This document shows, piece by piece, positions 7,673-14,182 of a stretch of 14,514 nt of DNA. The notes under the pieces are model-generated. The model worked only from the letters and a program-made list of their open reading frames with translations. It was not told where the DNA came from and ran no database searches. The stretch is taken from the NCBI GenBank assembly GCA_021791235.1, contig JAJYXA010000314.1, positions 1-14,514 on the forward strand, in the 5' to 3' direction. How positions within the stretch are numbered: the first letter of the stretch is position 1; each line of letters begins with the position of its first letter. Origin of the DNA: Pseudomonadota bacterium (GTDB lineage Bacteria > Pseudomonadota > Gammaproteobacteria > Burkholderiales > Thiobacillaceae). The translations under genes and the position numbers were made by a program.

Positions 7673-8655
7673 TTCGCCCCCTTGCGCGTGGCGATCAGGC
7701 TGGCGATCACGCTCGACCCGATCAACACCGCGACGATGGCGAGCGAGGCCTGCACCGGCACGTGATACCAGGGCGCGATCAGCATCTTGGCACCGATGAA
7801 GGTGAGCACCATGGCGAGGCCGTATTTCAGCAGATGGAAGCGGTCGGCCACGTCGGCCAGCAGGAAGTACAGTGCCCGCAGGCCCATGATGGCGAAGATG
7901 TTGGAGGTGAAGACGATGAAGGGGTCGGTGGTGATGGCGAAGATGGCCGGGATGGAATCCACCGCGAACACCAGGTCGGTGACCTCGATCAGGATCAGCA
8001 CCAGGAACAGCGGCGTGAACCAGCGCACGCCGTCCTTCATCACGCTGAATTTCTCGCCGTGATGGTCCTCGGTGATGCGCAGATGCCGGCGCGCGAATTT
8101 CAGCACCGGGTTCTTCTCCAGGTCGGGCTGCTTTTCCGCCATCACCAGCATGCGCATGCCGGTGACGACCAGGAAGACGCCGAACAGATAGAGCACCCAG
8201 GAAAACTCGCGCACCACCCAGGCTCCTGCCAGGATCATGATGGCGCGCATGACGATGGCGCCCAGCACGCCGTAGATCAGCACCCGGCGCTGGTATTCGG
8301 GCGCAACGTGGAAGGCCGCGAAGATCAGCAGGAAGACGAACACGTTGTCCACCGAGAGCGACTTCTCGATCAGATAACCAGTGAAGAACTCCAGCGCCTT
8401 GCGGTCGGCGATCTCCGCGCCCACCGTGCCGTTCAGATACCACCACAAGCCGGCGTTGAAGACGAGCGCCAGGCTGAACCAGGCCAGCGACCAGAGCGCC
8501 GCTTCCTTGACGCTGACCTTGTGCGCCTTCCTGCCGCCGAACACGAACAGGTCGAGCGCCAGCATGACCAGCACGAAGGCGATGAAGGCGGCCCACATCC
8601 AGGGTTCGCCGATGGAAATCGCGGAATTCATATTGATATCAAATCTCGGCGTCAT
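7669..8655 (-). CDS. TerC/Alx-family membrane transporter (likely Mn2+ export)
   Basis: This is a 328-residue polytopic membrane protein of the TerC/Alx family. Family members export Mn2+ and support metalation of exported proteins or resistance to tellurite and alkali. Both family signatures are present: the first half-repeat EKSLSVDNVFVF (E97, D103, N104) and the second EVTDLVFAVDSIPA (E224, D227, D233, S234). These acidic residues line the proposed ion path. The ATG at 8655 directly abuts the stop of the preceding gene (TGAATG). An internal start at Met9 (MNSAIS, position 8631) would also give a normal-length protein. I see no yybP-ykoY (Mn2+) riboswitch, since there is no leader space. 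It overlaps the rhodanese gene by four bases. Confidence 0.92.
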   Translation of the reverse strand: MTPRFDINMNSAISIGEPWMWAAFIAFVLVMLALDLFVFGGRKAHKVSVKEAALWSLAWFSLALVFNAGLWWYLNGTVGAEIADRKALEFFTGYLIEKSLSVDNVFVFLLIFAAFHVAPEYQRRVLIYGVLGAIVMRAIMILAGAWVVREFSWVLYLFGVFLVVTGMRMLVMAEKQPDLEKNPVLKFARRHLRITEDHHGEKFSVMKDGVRWFTPLFLVLILIEVTDLVFAVDSIPAIFAITTDPFIVFTSNIFAIMGLRALYFLLADVADRFHLLKYGLAMVLTFIGAKMLIAPWYHVPVQASLAIVAVLIGSSVIASLIATRKGAK

Positions 8656-9246
8656 TCATTGCAGGGTGGTCCCGATGCGCGCGCTGACGCCGCCTTTTGA
8701 CTTTTGCGCGATCGTCAGGCTCACGCGCTCGTGGCCTTTCGAATATTCGTGCGTCTCGGCGACCGGCGTGGCGGAGAGTATGGTCTGAGCATAGCCCTGC
8801 GCGGCGAACCCTCTGGCGTAGTGATCGAGCACCGCGGCGTAGTCGGCCTCGCCTTCGTATTCGATCGTGACCTGTTTTCCTTCCCGGTGCCAGTAGGTGC
8901 GTGCCATCCCCGGGTAGCGCGCCACCGGCCCCGGATCCGTGCCGGAGACGTCGCGTTGCGGCTGCGTTGTTGACTTGAGGGCGGGTATGAGTTCGCCCAG
9001 TTTTTCGCGCGCGCCGGGCACAGCCTGCTCCGCCTGTTCCAGCACCCCGCGCGCCGCCTCGGGCGCGGCGCTCATCCAGCCCTTCGCCTGCCCGAAGAAC
9101 CAGCCGATCAGCGCCAGGGCGGCCCAGATCAGCAGCCCGAACAGCACCAGCAGCCCTACGCCGACGGCGATCCAGGTGCGGCGGCGCACCTGGAAGAGCC
9201 GCGGCGCGAACTGGGCGGCGAAGGCGAAAAGACCGGGTTTGTTCAT
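8656..9246 (-). CDS. Unknown membrane-anchored protein
   Basis: I do not recognise this 196-residue protein. It has a short basic N-terminus, one strong membrane helix (about residues 25-50, ending IGWFFGQAKGW), a charged helical linker of about 60 residues, and a C-terminal domain (about 105-190) with YPGMARTYWHREGKQVTIEY and later HYARGFAAQGYAQT. The C-terminal part looks like a small alpha/beta fold and is probably periplasmic. The start at 9246 is well supported by GAGGAAA eight bases upstream, and this site overlaps the stop of the yqhA-type gene. Its stop directly abuts the terC-type ATG, so the proteins may act together. Confidence 0.8.
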   Translation of the reverse strand: MNKPGLFAFAAQFAPRLFQVRRRTWIAVGVGLLVLFGLLIWAALALIGWFFGQAKGWMSAAPEAARGVLEQAEQAVPGAREKLGELIPALKSTTQPQRDVSGTDPGPVARYPGMARTYWHREGKQVTIEYEGEADYAAVLDHYARGFAAQGYAQTILSATPVAETHEYSKGHERVSLTIAQKSKGGVSARIGTTLQ

Positions 9247-9256
9247 GGCAATTTCC

Positions 9257-9766
9257 TCAGTGGCCAGGGGATTTCGTGAGCCTGTCCATCAGCGCGAACA
9301 GCACGCCCGAGACGACGAAGGCCATGTGCAGGCCGACCTTCCAGGCCAGTTGCTCGTTGGTGTAGGCCTCGACGCTGACGAAGGCCTTGAGCAGCTCGAT
9401 GCCGGAGATGGCGACGATGGAGCCGATGACCTTGAGCTTGAGGTCGGAGAAGCTCACATGCCCCATCCAGTCCGGGCGATCGATGTTATCCCCGGTGTCG
9501 ATCTTGGAGACGAAGTTCTCGTAGCCGGCGAAGATGATGATGACGAGCAGGTTGGCCACCAGCGCCACATCCACCAGGGTGAGCACGCCCGCCATGACCT
9601 GGCCGCCCTCGCCGTTCACCACCACCGGCAGCAGGATGATGAATTCCTTGACGAACTTGAACAGAAGCAGCGCGATGGCCCCCACCAGTCCGACATAGAA
9701 CGGCGCCAGCAGCCAGCGGCTGGCGAATATGAAGCGTTCGAGGGAGTGTTCGATTTTTTGCATCAT
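9257..9766 (-). CDS. YqhA/UPF0114 (TIGR00645) membrane protein
   Basis: This is a 169-residue inner-membrane protein of the YqhA/UPF0114 family, which has about four membrane helices and unknown function. Family landmarks seen here are FASRWLLAPFYVGL at the start, LTLVDVALVANLLVIIIFAGYENFVSKID in the middle, and SIVAISGIELLKAF towards the end. Two adjacent ATGs (9766 and 9763) could start it and neither has a strong ribosome-binding site. It is the first gene of the ten-gene minus-strand block. The 262 bases in front of it hold a gene remnant and presumably the operon promoter, which I could not locate. Confidence 0.88.
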   Translation of the reverse strand: MMQKIEHSLERFIFASRWLLAPFYVGLVGAIALLLFKFVKEFIILLPVVVNGEGGQVMAGVLTLVDVALVANLLVIIIFAGYENFVSKIDTGDNIDRPDWMGHVSFSDLKLKVIGSIVAISGIELLKAFVSVEAYTNEQLAWKVGLHMAFVVSGVLFALMDRLTKSPGH

Positions 9767-9781
9767 GAATCCAAAGACGAT

Positions 9782-10028
9782 TAAAGCGGGGCACTAACGG
9801 TGCACAGCAGGGTTGGACGCTTTGCGGCGCCACCGTCGCGCCCATGCCTCCGCCACCCCGCACTGCCCGCGGCCGCGCGCGCCAGCCGGTCGTTGAGCGG
9901 GCATCGGCCCCCAGACCATAGACGGTCTCGGTGGGGAAGGCCACCACGCCGCCGGCGCGCAGCCGCTCCGCCGCCGGGGCGATGAGGCCGGGCACAAAAA
10001 AAACGCCGCGTTCCGGTCGATGGCCTGG
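9782..10028 (-). pseudogene. Remnant of a threonylcarbamoyl-AMP synthase (YrdC/Sua5/TsaC) gene
   Basis: On the minus strand at 9995-9900 a 32-codon frame reads LIAPAAERLRAGGVVAFPTE followed by TVYGLGADA. This is the substrate-binding N-terminal signature of the YrdC/Sua5/TsaC family, which makes the threonylcarbamoyl adenylate used for tRNA t6A modification. After GADA none of the three frames continues into the family's usual KGRP-type region. The intact protein is over 180 residues, so at most the first sixth remains. There is no convincing start codon or ribosome-binding site. This is most likely the stump of a deleted or rearranged gene rather than a working peptide; exact limits are uncertain. 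Confidence 0.6.
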
Positions 10029-10415
10029 TCATGGATGCGGAGCACCAGGTTGCATGTCGATTTGAGCAGCCCCGTCCGCGCTTTCCGGCTCCGCGGACAT
10101 GCCGGGTGCGAATTCCCGCTGTCGCGCCAGACGGCGCGCCAGAGCGCGTCCGGCGCGCTCGGCGGCGCGATCGATGGCCACGTAAAGATCGACCTCGGTG
10201 TCCTCGATCACCACAGCAGACAAAGTTTTAAGCCGCACCTCGACAAAGCAGCGTTTGTCGGCGCCGCCGCGCGGGCCGTTGACGTCGGACAGCCGCACAG
10301 TGACCCGGGTGATGTGGTCGTCGCCGTGGTTCAGGCCGTAAGCCAGGCGCTTCATGAGGTAATCACGCAGGCCGGCCGTGAGGGTGAATCCCTGACTTTG
10401 AATATCCATTTGCAT
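10029..10415 (-). CDS. HPF/RaiA-family ribosome hibernation factor
   Basis: This is a 128-residue protein of the S30AE family, which binds the 30S subunit near the decoding centre and stabilises idle ribosomes during starvation or stress. The domain covers about residues 3-102: DIQSQGFTLTAGLRDYLMKR, then VTVRLSDVNGPRGG, CFVEVRL and DLYVAIDRAAERAGRALARR. A short Ala/Pro-rich tail of about 25 residues follows; it is too short for the dimerising domain of long HPF proteins. I chose the ATG at 10415 because AAAGGA lies at a good distance upstream; an in-frame start 17 codons earlier lacks one. The gene stands alone in its own AT-rich leader. Confidence 0.87.
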   Translation of the reverse strand: MQMDIQSQGFTLTAGLRDYLMKRLAYGLNHGDDHITRVTVRLSDVNGPRGGADKRCFVEVRLKTLSAVVIEDTEVDLYVAIDRAAERAGRALARRLARQREFAPGMSAEPESADGAAQIDMQPGAPHP

Positions 10416-10480
10416 GACCGCATCCTTTCCCATGTCTGAACACAGCCTCATCCTACGGCCATCCATAAAGGATAAAAATT

Positions 10481-10504
10481 CGAATTACCATGATGATTAA
10501 TTCG
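10481..10504. promoter_or_regulatory. Perfect dyad in the AT-rich region upstream of the hpf-type gene
   Basis: CGAATTA (10481-10487) and TAATTCG (10498-10504) form a perfect 7-bp inverted repeat with a 10-base spacer. It lies in the only markedly AT-rich stretch of the right half, 66 bases upstream of the hpf-type start and about 28 bases before the ATG of a LysR remnant on the other strand. The position suits an operator or promoter element. Which protein would bind is unknown, and the even spacing does not fit a standard T-N11-A LysR box. Confidence 0.4.
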
Positions 10505-10531
10505 TATTTCTCGATTCATTGCCAGGCCGCC

Positions 10532-10700
10532 ATGCTCAATTTCAAGCAATCTTCATCTTCCTCGCCGAAGCCCACACCGGGGGCGGCCATGCCGCCTGGA
10601 CATCGCGCCGGCCGACCAGCCGATATCGGCCGGCATGGACGTGAAGGCCATAGGGTCGGAGCCACCCGGTTCCGGGACCGGCGGAGGCATTCAAGAACGT
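10532..10700 (+). pseudogene. Degenerate LysR-type regulator N-terminus
   Basis: Pieces of a LysR winged-helix domain appear in all three plus-strand frames in the right order. MLNFKQ starts at 10532. FIFLAEAHTGGGHAA (from 10552) comes in a second frame, LDIAPADQPIS (from 10596) in a third, and EGHRVGATRFRDRRR (about 10640-10690) in the first frame again. Compare the typical family pattern MLNFKQLRYF-LAEA-FGRAAERL-IAQPPLS and a later E-x-x-VGATLF-R-RR. Three or more indels make it non-functional and the rest of the gene is gone. Its end runs into the tail of sulP on the opposite strand. A LysR gene divergent from hpf may once have existed here. Chance resemblance cannot be fully excluded. Confidence 0.5.
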
Positions 10701-12919
10701 TCTGCACGACGAGGCTCCTGCGGTGTTGTCGCTGGGCCGGCACGAGTGACCGGGTCGATTGCGGCCGCCTCCCTTCCGGCTTGACCGTAATTCCCGTAGC
10801 GTTCGTCGAGGACCCGAAGCGCCAATTCCTTCGTCTTGAAAACGTGGTCGGCGGGAATCGCGCCGGAAAGCGCGCCCTTTTCGAAAACCGACAGAACCTG
10901 CCGCTTCAGGCTGCTGAAGTACAGGCCCACACCCTTGCTCCTGAGCTGCAGCGCCAAACTCCGCAGCTTCTCTTCGCCGGATGCGTCGACGTCGTTAATG
11001 CCGTTACCAATAACCAGAATCGCCCTCGCCTCGGGAAAACGGGTCAAAGCCTGTAGCAGTGCTTCCTCGAAATAGGCCACGTTGACGAAGTTGAGCGACC
11101 CGTCGAAGCGCATTACGACGTAATGCTCACTGATGGCCGGAAGGCCGTGCGTATCGACGCCCCCCAGTACGCCGTCCGGATGCCGGCCCAGCACTTCGGC
11201 TCTCGGGCGCATGTTGCGCAGCAGGTAGAGGCCGACCGTGAGCGCCACCCCCACCAGGATGCCGTTGGCCAGGGCGGGCGCCATGGCCAGCGTGGCGAGG
11301 AAAGTGACGATGCCGATCACCGCATCCAGCCGGTTGACCTTCCATGCGTCCAGCAGCGCCTTGACCCGAATCAACCCGAACACGGCGAACATGATGATCA
11401 CCGCCAGCACCGCCTGCGGCAGATGGTAGAGCAGCGGCGTGAAAAACAGGATTACCAGCATCACGCCCAAGGCGCTGACGATGGCGAACAGGCCGGTTTT
11501 CGCGCCTTCCCGCGCAGCCACTGCGGAACGCGAGAAGGAGCCGCTCACGACATAGGAATGGAAGAAACTGCCCACGATATTGGCCAGCCCCTGGCCAACC
11601 AGTTCCCGGTTGGCGTCGGTGCGCTGTCCGGTCCTGGCGCTGATGGCCTTTGAAATGGAAGTGGCCTCCATGAATCCCAGCAGGGCCATGACCAGCGCCG
11701 CCGGAAGCAGCGGCAACACCAGTTTCCAGTCGACATAGGGAACCTGGAACCCCGGCAGCCCTGCGGGAATCGCCCCGACCACCTCGCCCCCGCCGATGAG
11801 CTTGACCTGGCCGCCCTCCAGGCCAGCGAATCGCCAGTGGCCCATACCCAGCGGCTCCCCTTCCGGCATGTGCCCGGCGGTAACATAGACGGCGCTTCCG
11901 TCGGCTGCCGTTTCCCGTGCCAGGTCGATCTGGTGCAGATATATCCGCAACTTGAACACCCGCTCCTCAAGCATCCTGGCCAAGGCCTTGCGATGGTCGA
12001 TTTGCGCCTTGATTTCCAGACGCTTGTACAGGCCGGCCTCGCCCTGCTCCTCCAGCGTCGAGAGTTCCGCCTGAAAACGAGCGAGCGTTTCCCCGTTCGC
12101 CCTGATCTGCTGGCTCATTTCGCCGAACCGCACGATCTGGGCCCGCAGGCTCTGATCCTGAATGGCATCCAACTGAATCCTGGAGGTGCGTTCGAAGCCG
12201 ACCAGATAGCTGGCCATCGTCGTGATCACGATGGCGATCAGGATGCCAGGAATGCGCAGCGAGAATTTCTGCAGTCCGAAAATGAGGGAGAAGGCCGCCA
12301 GGGCGAACATAAGCGTGGGCCAGTGAGTGCCGCCCAACTGCTGCAGCACGACCCACAAGTCCGCAAGGAAGAACTCGGTTCTGGGCATGGGGACGTTGAC
12401 CAGCTTGTTGAGCTGGGACAGGCCGATGATGAGGGCGGCGGCATTGGTGAAGCCGATAATCACCGGGTGGGACAGGAAGTTGACCACCAGCCCCAGGCGG
12501 AACAGCCCCAGCGCCAGGCGCAGAATGCCCACCATCAGCGCCAGCATGACGGAAAGGGCAATGAAGTTCTCGCTGGCCGCGCCGGCGTAGGGAATCAGGG
12601 CGGCCGCCGACATGAGGGACAGCATGGCGGTCGGCCCGGTGTGCAGCTGGCGCAACGAGCCCCACAGCGACGCCACCATGACCGGCAGGAAAGCAGCATA
12701 CAGGCCGTACACCACCGGCAGGCCGGCCAACTGCGCGTAGGCCATGCTCTGGGGCACCAGAATCAGAGTCACGGTGATGCCCGCCACGAGGTCCGCCCGC
12801 AGCGTCTCACGGGTCATGGGAAACCAGGCCAGGAAGGGAAACAATCGGGACAGGAGAGCCATCCTGGGCGAGGCCGCGCGCTTCTCGCCCAGGCCAGGCA
12901 GAACTGTTTCCGGCGTCAC
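10691..12919 (-). CDS. SulP-family anion transporter with STAS domain and a coiled-coil-like insertion; likely bicarbonate uptake
   Basis: This is a 742-residue SulP/SLC26-type transporter. The membrane domain begins near residue 40 (RADLVAGITVTLILVPQSMA, then YAQLAGLPVVYGLY) and contains SGSFSRSAVAAREGAKTG near 459-476. The cytoplasmic STAS domain is about 599-705, with NDVDASGEEKL and the regulatory serine at 647. SulP proteins carry sulfate or, as in BicA, bicarbonate. Placement after mcdAB points to bicarbonate for a carboxysome, which is inference. Unusual is about 135 extra residues (roughly 243-378), charged and helical at first (about 255-335), between LVGFERTS and GEVVGAIPAGLPGF. The start is GTG at 12919, chosen because AGGAG lies nine bases upstream; the nearer ATG is out of frame. 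The C-terminal 30 residues overlap the LysR remnant on the other strand. Confidence 0.9.
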   Translation of the reverse strand: MTPETVLPGLGEKRAASPRMALLSRLFPFLAWFPMTRETLRADLVAGITVTLILVPQSMAYAQLAGLPVVYGLYAAFLPVMVASLWGSLRQLHTGPTAMLSLMSAAALIPYAGAASENFIALSVMLALMVGILRLALGLFRLGLVVNFLSHPVIIGFTNAAALIIGLSQLNKLVNVPMPRTEFFLADLWVVLQQLGGTHWPTLMFALAAFSLIFGLQKFSLRIPGILIAIVITTMASYLVGFERTSRIQLDAIQDQSLRAQIVRFGEMSQQIRANGETLARFQAELSTLEEQGEAGLYKRLEIKAQIDHRKALARMLEERVFKLRIYLHQIDLARETAADGSAVYVTAGHMPEGEPLGMGHWRFAGLEGGQVKLIGGGEVVGAIPAGLPGFQVPYVDWKLVLPLLPAALVMALLGFMEATSISKAISARTGQRTDANRELVGQGLANIVGSFFHSYVVSGSFSRSAVAAREGAKTGLFAIVSALGVMLVILFFTPLLYHLPQAVLAVIIMFAVFGLIRVKALLDAWKVNRLDAVIGIVTFLATLAMAPALANGILVGVALTVGLYLLRNMRPRAEVLGRHPDGVLGGVDTHGLPAISEHYVVMRFDGSLNFVNVAYFEEALLQALTRFPEARAILVIGNGINDVDASGEEKLRSLALQLRSKGVGLYFSSLKRQVLSVFEKGALSGAIPADHVFKTKELALRVLDERYGNYGQAGREAAAIDPVTRAGPATTPQEPRRAERS

Positions 12920-12923
12920 GGTA

Positions 12924-13052
12924 TCATTCTCCTGTGAGGGCGAGCGTTTTTCCTGCGGTCACGCGAAATCCGGGCATCGGTGTCCCCACAGCGGAATCGC
13001 CGGCGAGTCTTGCGGACGGCGCACTGCCCATCTGCGTGAGGATGTCGTCCAT
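12924..13052 (-). CDS. Possible 42-residue small protein between mcdB and sulP
   Basis: This is a short frame starting MDDILTQMGSAPSARLAGDS and ending TAGKTLALTGE. No family is recognised. It has no clear ribosome-binding site, and its third codon positions are less GC-biased than those of neighbouring genes. In its favour, its last codons contain the AGGAG that serves sulP, and the stop lies four bases before the sulP GTG, as in a coupled pair. It may equally be plain spacer. Low confidence. Confidence 0.22.
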   Translation of the reverse strand: MDDILTQMGSAPSARLAGDSAVGTPMPGFRVTAGKTLALTGE

Positions 13053-13066
13053 GTCCGGACGCGCCG

Positions 13067-13270
13067 CTAATCCGGCCAGACACGGGTCGGACGCATATCG
13101 GTCCCGTACTCGGCTCGGGCGGCCTCCAGGGCCGGCGTTTCATCGCGGCCGCCGGGTGGCTTGCATCCGCCGGCCTCGGGTCCGACCCGTTTTCCCACCG
13201 CGGGCGCGGCTGCCTGCTGTTCCCTCACCTTGCGCACACCGGCTGCCAACTTGCTGGACACTTTGCTCAT
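13067..13270 (-). CDS. mcdB: Small ParA-partner protein, McdB-like (carboxysome positioning)
   Basis: This is a 67-residue protein encoded directly after the ParA-type gene, with a 4-base ATGA overlap and a strong GGAGG ribosome site ten bases upstream of the ATG. The N-terminal 19 residues (MSKVSSKLAAGVRKVREQQ) are basic and amphipathic, as expected of a peptide that stimulates a ParA ATPase. The middle (20-46) is Pro/Gly/Ala-rich and probably disordered. It ends in RVWPD with a lone tryptophan at 65. Small, low-complexity proteins with a C-terminal tryptophan are what is known of McdB, the carboxysome adaptor for McdA. The call rests on this form and on the carboxysome context, since McdB sequences diverge too much for a motif match. 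Confidence 0.7.
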   Translation of the reverse strand: MSKVSSKLAAGVRKVREQQAAAPAVGKRVGPEAGGCKPPGGRDETPALEAARAEYGTDMRPTRVWPD

Positions 13271-13905
13271 GATCTCAATACCTCCTCGATGATTGCTTCC
13301 ACATCTTGCACCGCTCTCGCGCCGCGCCCACCCAGACGGTAGACGCTGCCGCCTTCGAGCGCCGCGCTGCGGAACGCCGCACGGCGTGCCAATCCGTTTT
13401 CCAACACCGGCACCTCGAACGCGGCCAGTGCTTCGCGCATCGAGCGCGACAGCGCGTTGCGGCTGTCGAGCTGATTCAGTACCATGTGCGCCCGCAGGCG
13501 CGGGTTGCCGTCGAGCGCATCCTGCACGGCGACCGTCATGCCGACGCTCGCCCACAGGTCCAAGGGAGACGGCTGGACGGGGATCAGCACCAGGTCCACG
13601 GCGCCCATCACCTGGCGCAGGAGGTCCGACTGCAAGTGCGGCGGGCAGTCCACCAGCACGTAGCGGCTCGTTCCGGCGGCTCGCGCGATGCTCGCGCGCA
13701 CCTTGCCAGCATCGACGCCTTGCACCGGCGGCAGATCGTTTTCCGCACCGCCGACACGCACCCAATGGCCCGCCGAACCTTGTGGATCCGCATCCAGCAG
13801 CACCGTCTTCCCACGGCGGTGGAACCCGGCCGCCAGATTGACCGTCAACGTAGTCTTCCCCGTACCACCCTTCTGATTGACAACCGCGATCCGCAAGGCG
13901 GTCAT
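13267..13905 (-). CDS. mcdA: ParA/MinD-type ATPase, McdA-like (carboxysome positioning)
   Basis: This is a 212-residue ParA-family ATPase. It has the deviant Walker A box KGGTGKTT (12-19) with signature lysine K12 and catalytic-loop lysine K17, the A' motif LLDADPQGSA (36-45), and Walker B YVLVDCPP with D86. The short length and lack of an N-terminal DNA-binding domain fit small ParA proteins that move cargo over the nucleoid. Next to carboxysome accessory genes the cargo is most likely the carboxysome, i.e. McdA. Alpha-carboxysome McdA proteins keep the signature lysine, as here, unlike many cyanobacterial ones. It starts seven bases after the acRAF-like stop and overlaps the mcdB-like gene. 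A plasmid or chromosome partition role is less likely, as no parB or parS is seen. Confidence 0.82.
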   Translation of the reverse strand: MTALRIAVVNQKGGTGKTTLTVNLAAGFHRRGKTVLLDADPQGSAGHWVRVGGAENDLPPVQGVDAGKVRASIARAAGTSRYVLVDCPPHLQSDLLRQVMGAVDLVLIPVQPSPLDLWASVGMTVAVQDALDGNPRLRAHMVLNQLDSRNALSRSMREALAAFEVPVLENGLARRAAFRSAALEGGSVYRLGGRGARAVQDVEAIIEEVLRS

Positions 13906-13912
13906 GGCTGTT

Positions 13913-14182
13913 CTAGCTCACGTCTGGCATCAGCGCGTCGATCTTCTGCGCCAGCGCCACAATTTCCGGACCGATTTTCTTGCCGTCGGCGTCGATGGTG
14001 ACGCTGACGTAGGTCTTGCCGAAACTCAGGTTGGGGAAATGCTTCGCCTCTTCTGCAAGCTTGGCGACTTCGTCGAGAAAACGCCGGGTCTCGGCATAGC
14101 TCGCGAATTCGAAGCGCCGGCTCAGCATCGGCGGCAGGTCCTGCCGCAGCCAGAGAGGGATCGGGCTGTTGTCCTCAGGCAT
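13913..14182 (-). CDS. Pterin-dehydratase-fold Rubisco assembly factor (acRAF-like)
   Basis: This is an 89-residue protein with the fold of pterin-4a-carbinolamine dehydratase. True dehydratases have an HH-P core and a later T-H-D segment. Here the core reads KHFP (47-50), so the second histidine is Phe49, and the later motif reads TIDADG (62-67), so that histidine is also missing. Loss of these residues is known for acRAF, the relative encoded in alpha-carboxysome clusters that helps Rubisco fold instead of acting on pterins. Opening residues WLRQDLPPMLSRRFEF fit that group. The ATG at 14182 has AAGGAG at good spacing and overlaps the end of the bfr-like gene by eight bases. The mcdA-like gene follows seven bases later. 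Confidence 0.82.
   Translation of the reverse strand: MPEDNSPIPLWLRQDLPPMLSRRFEFASYAETRRFLDEVAKLAEEAKHFPNLSFGKTYVSVTIDADGKKIGPEIVALAQKIDALMPDVS

Noticed and set aside
8636..8660. Mn2+ (yybP-ykoY) riboswitch before the terC-type gene
   Set aside because: The gene abuts the stop of the preceding gene, which leaves no room for an RNA leader, and no such structure was seen.
9996..10003. Run of eight A (T on the minus strand) after the hpf-type gene as an intrinsic terminator
   Set aside because: The preceding 25 bases are GC-rich but form no stable stem that I could pair, so I did not call a terminator.
12925..12927. ATG just upstream of sulP as its start codon
   Set aside because: It is out of frame and meets a stop after three codons (ATG ATA CCG TGA); the GTG at 12919 in the correct frame has a good AGGAG spacing.
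13067..13765. 232-codon minus-strand frame that contains the mcdB-like protein as its end
   Set aside because: The upstream part is an Arg/Ala-rich shadow of the mcdA-like gene; the real start is the ATG at 13270 with its own GGAGG site.
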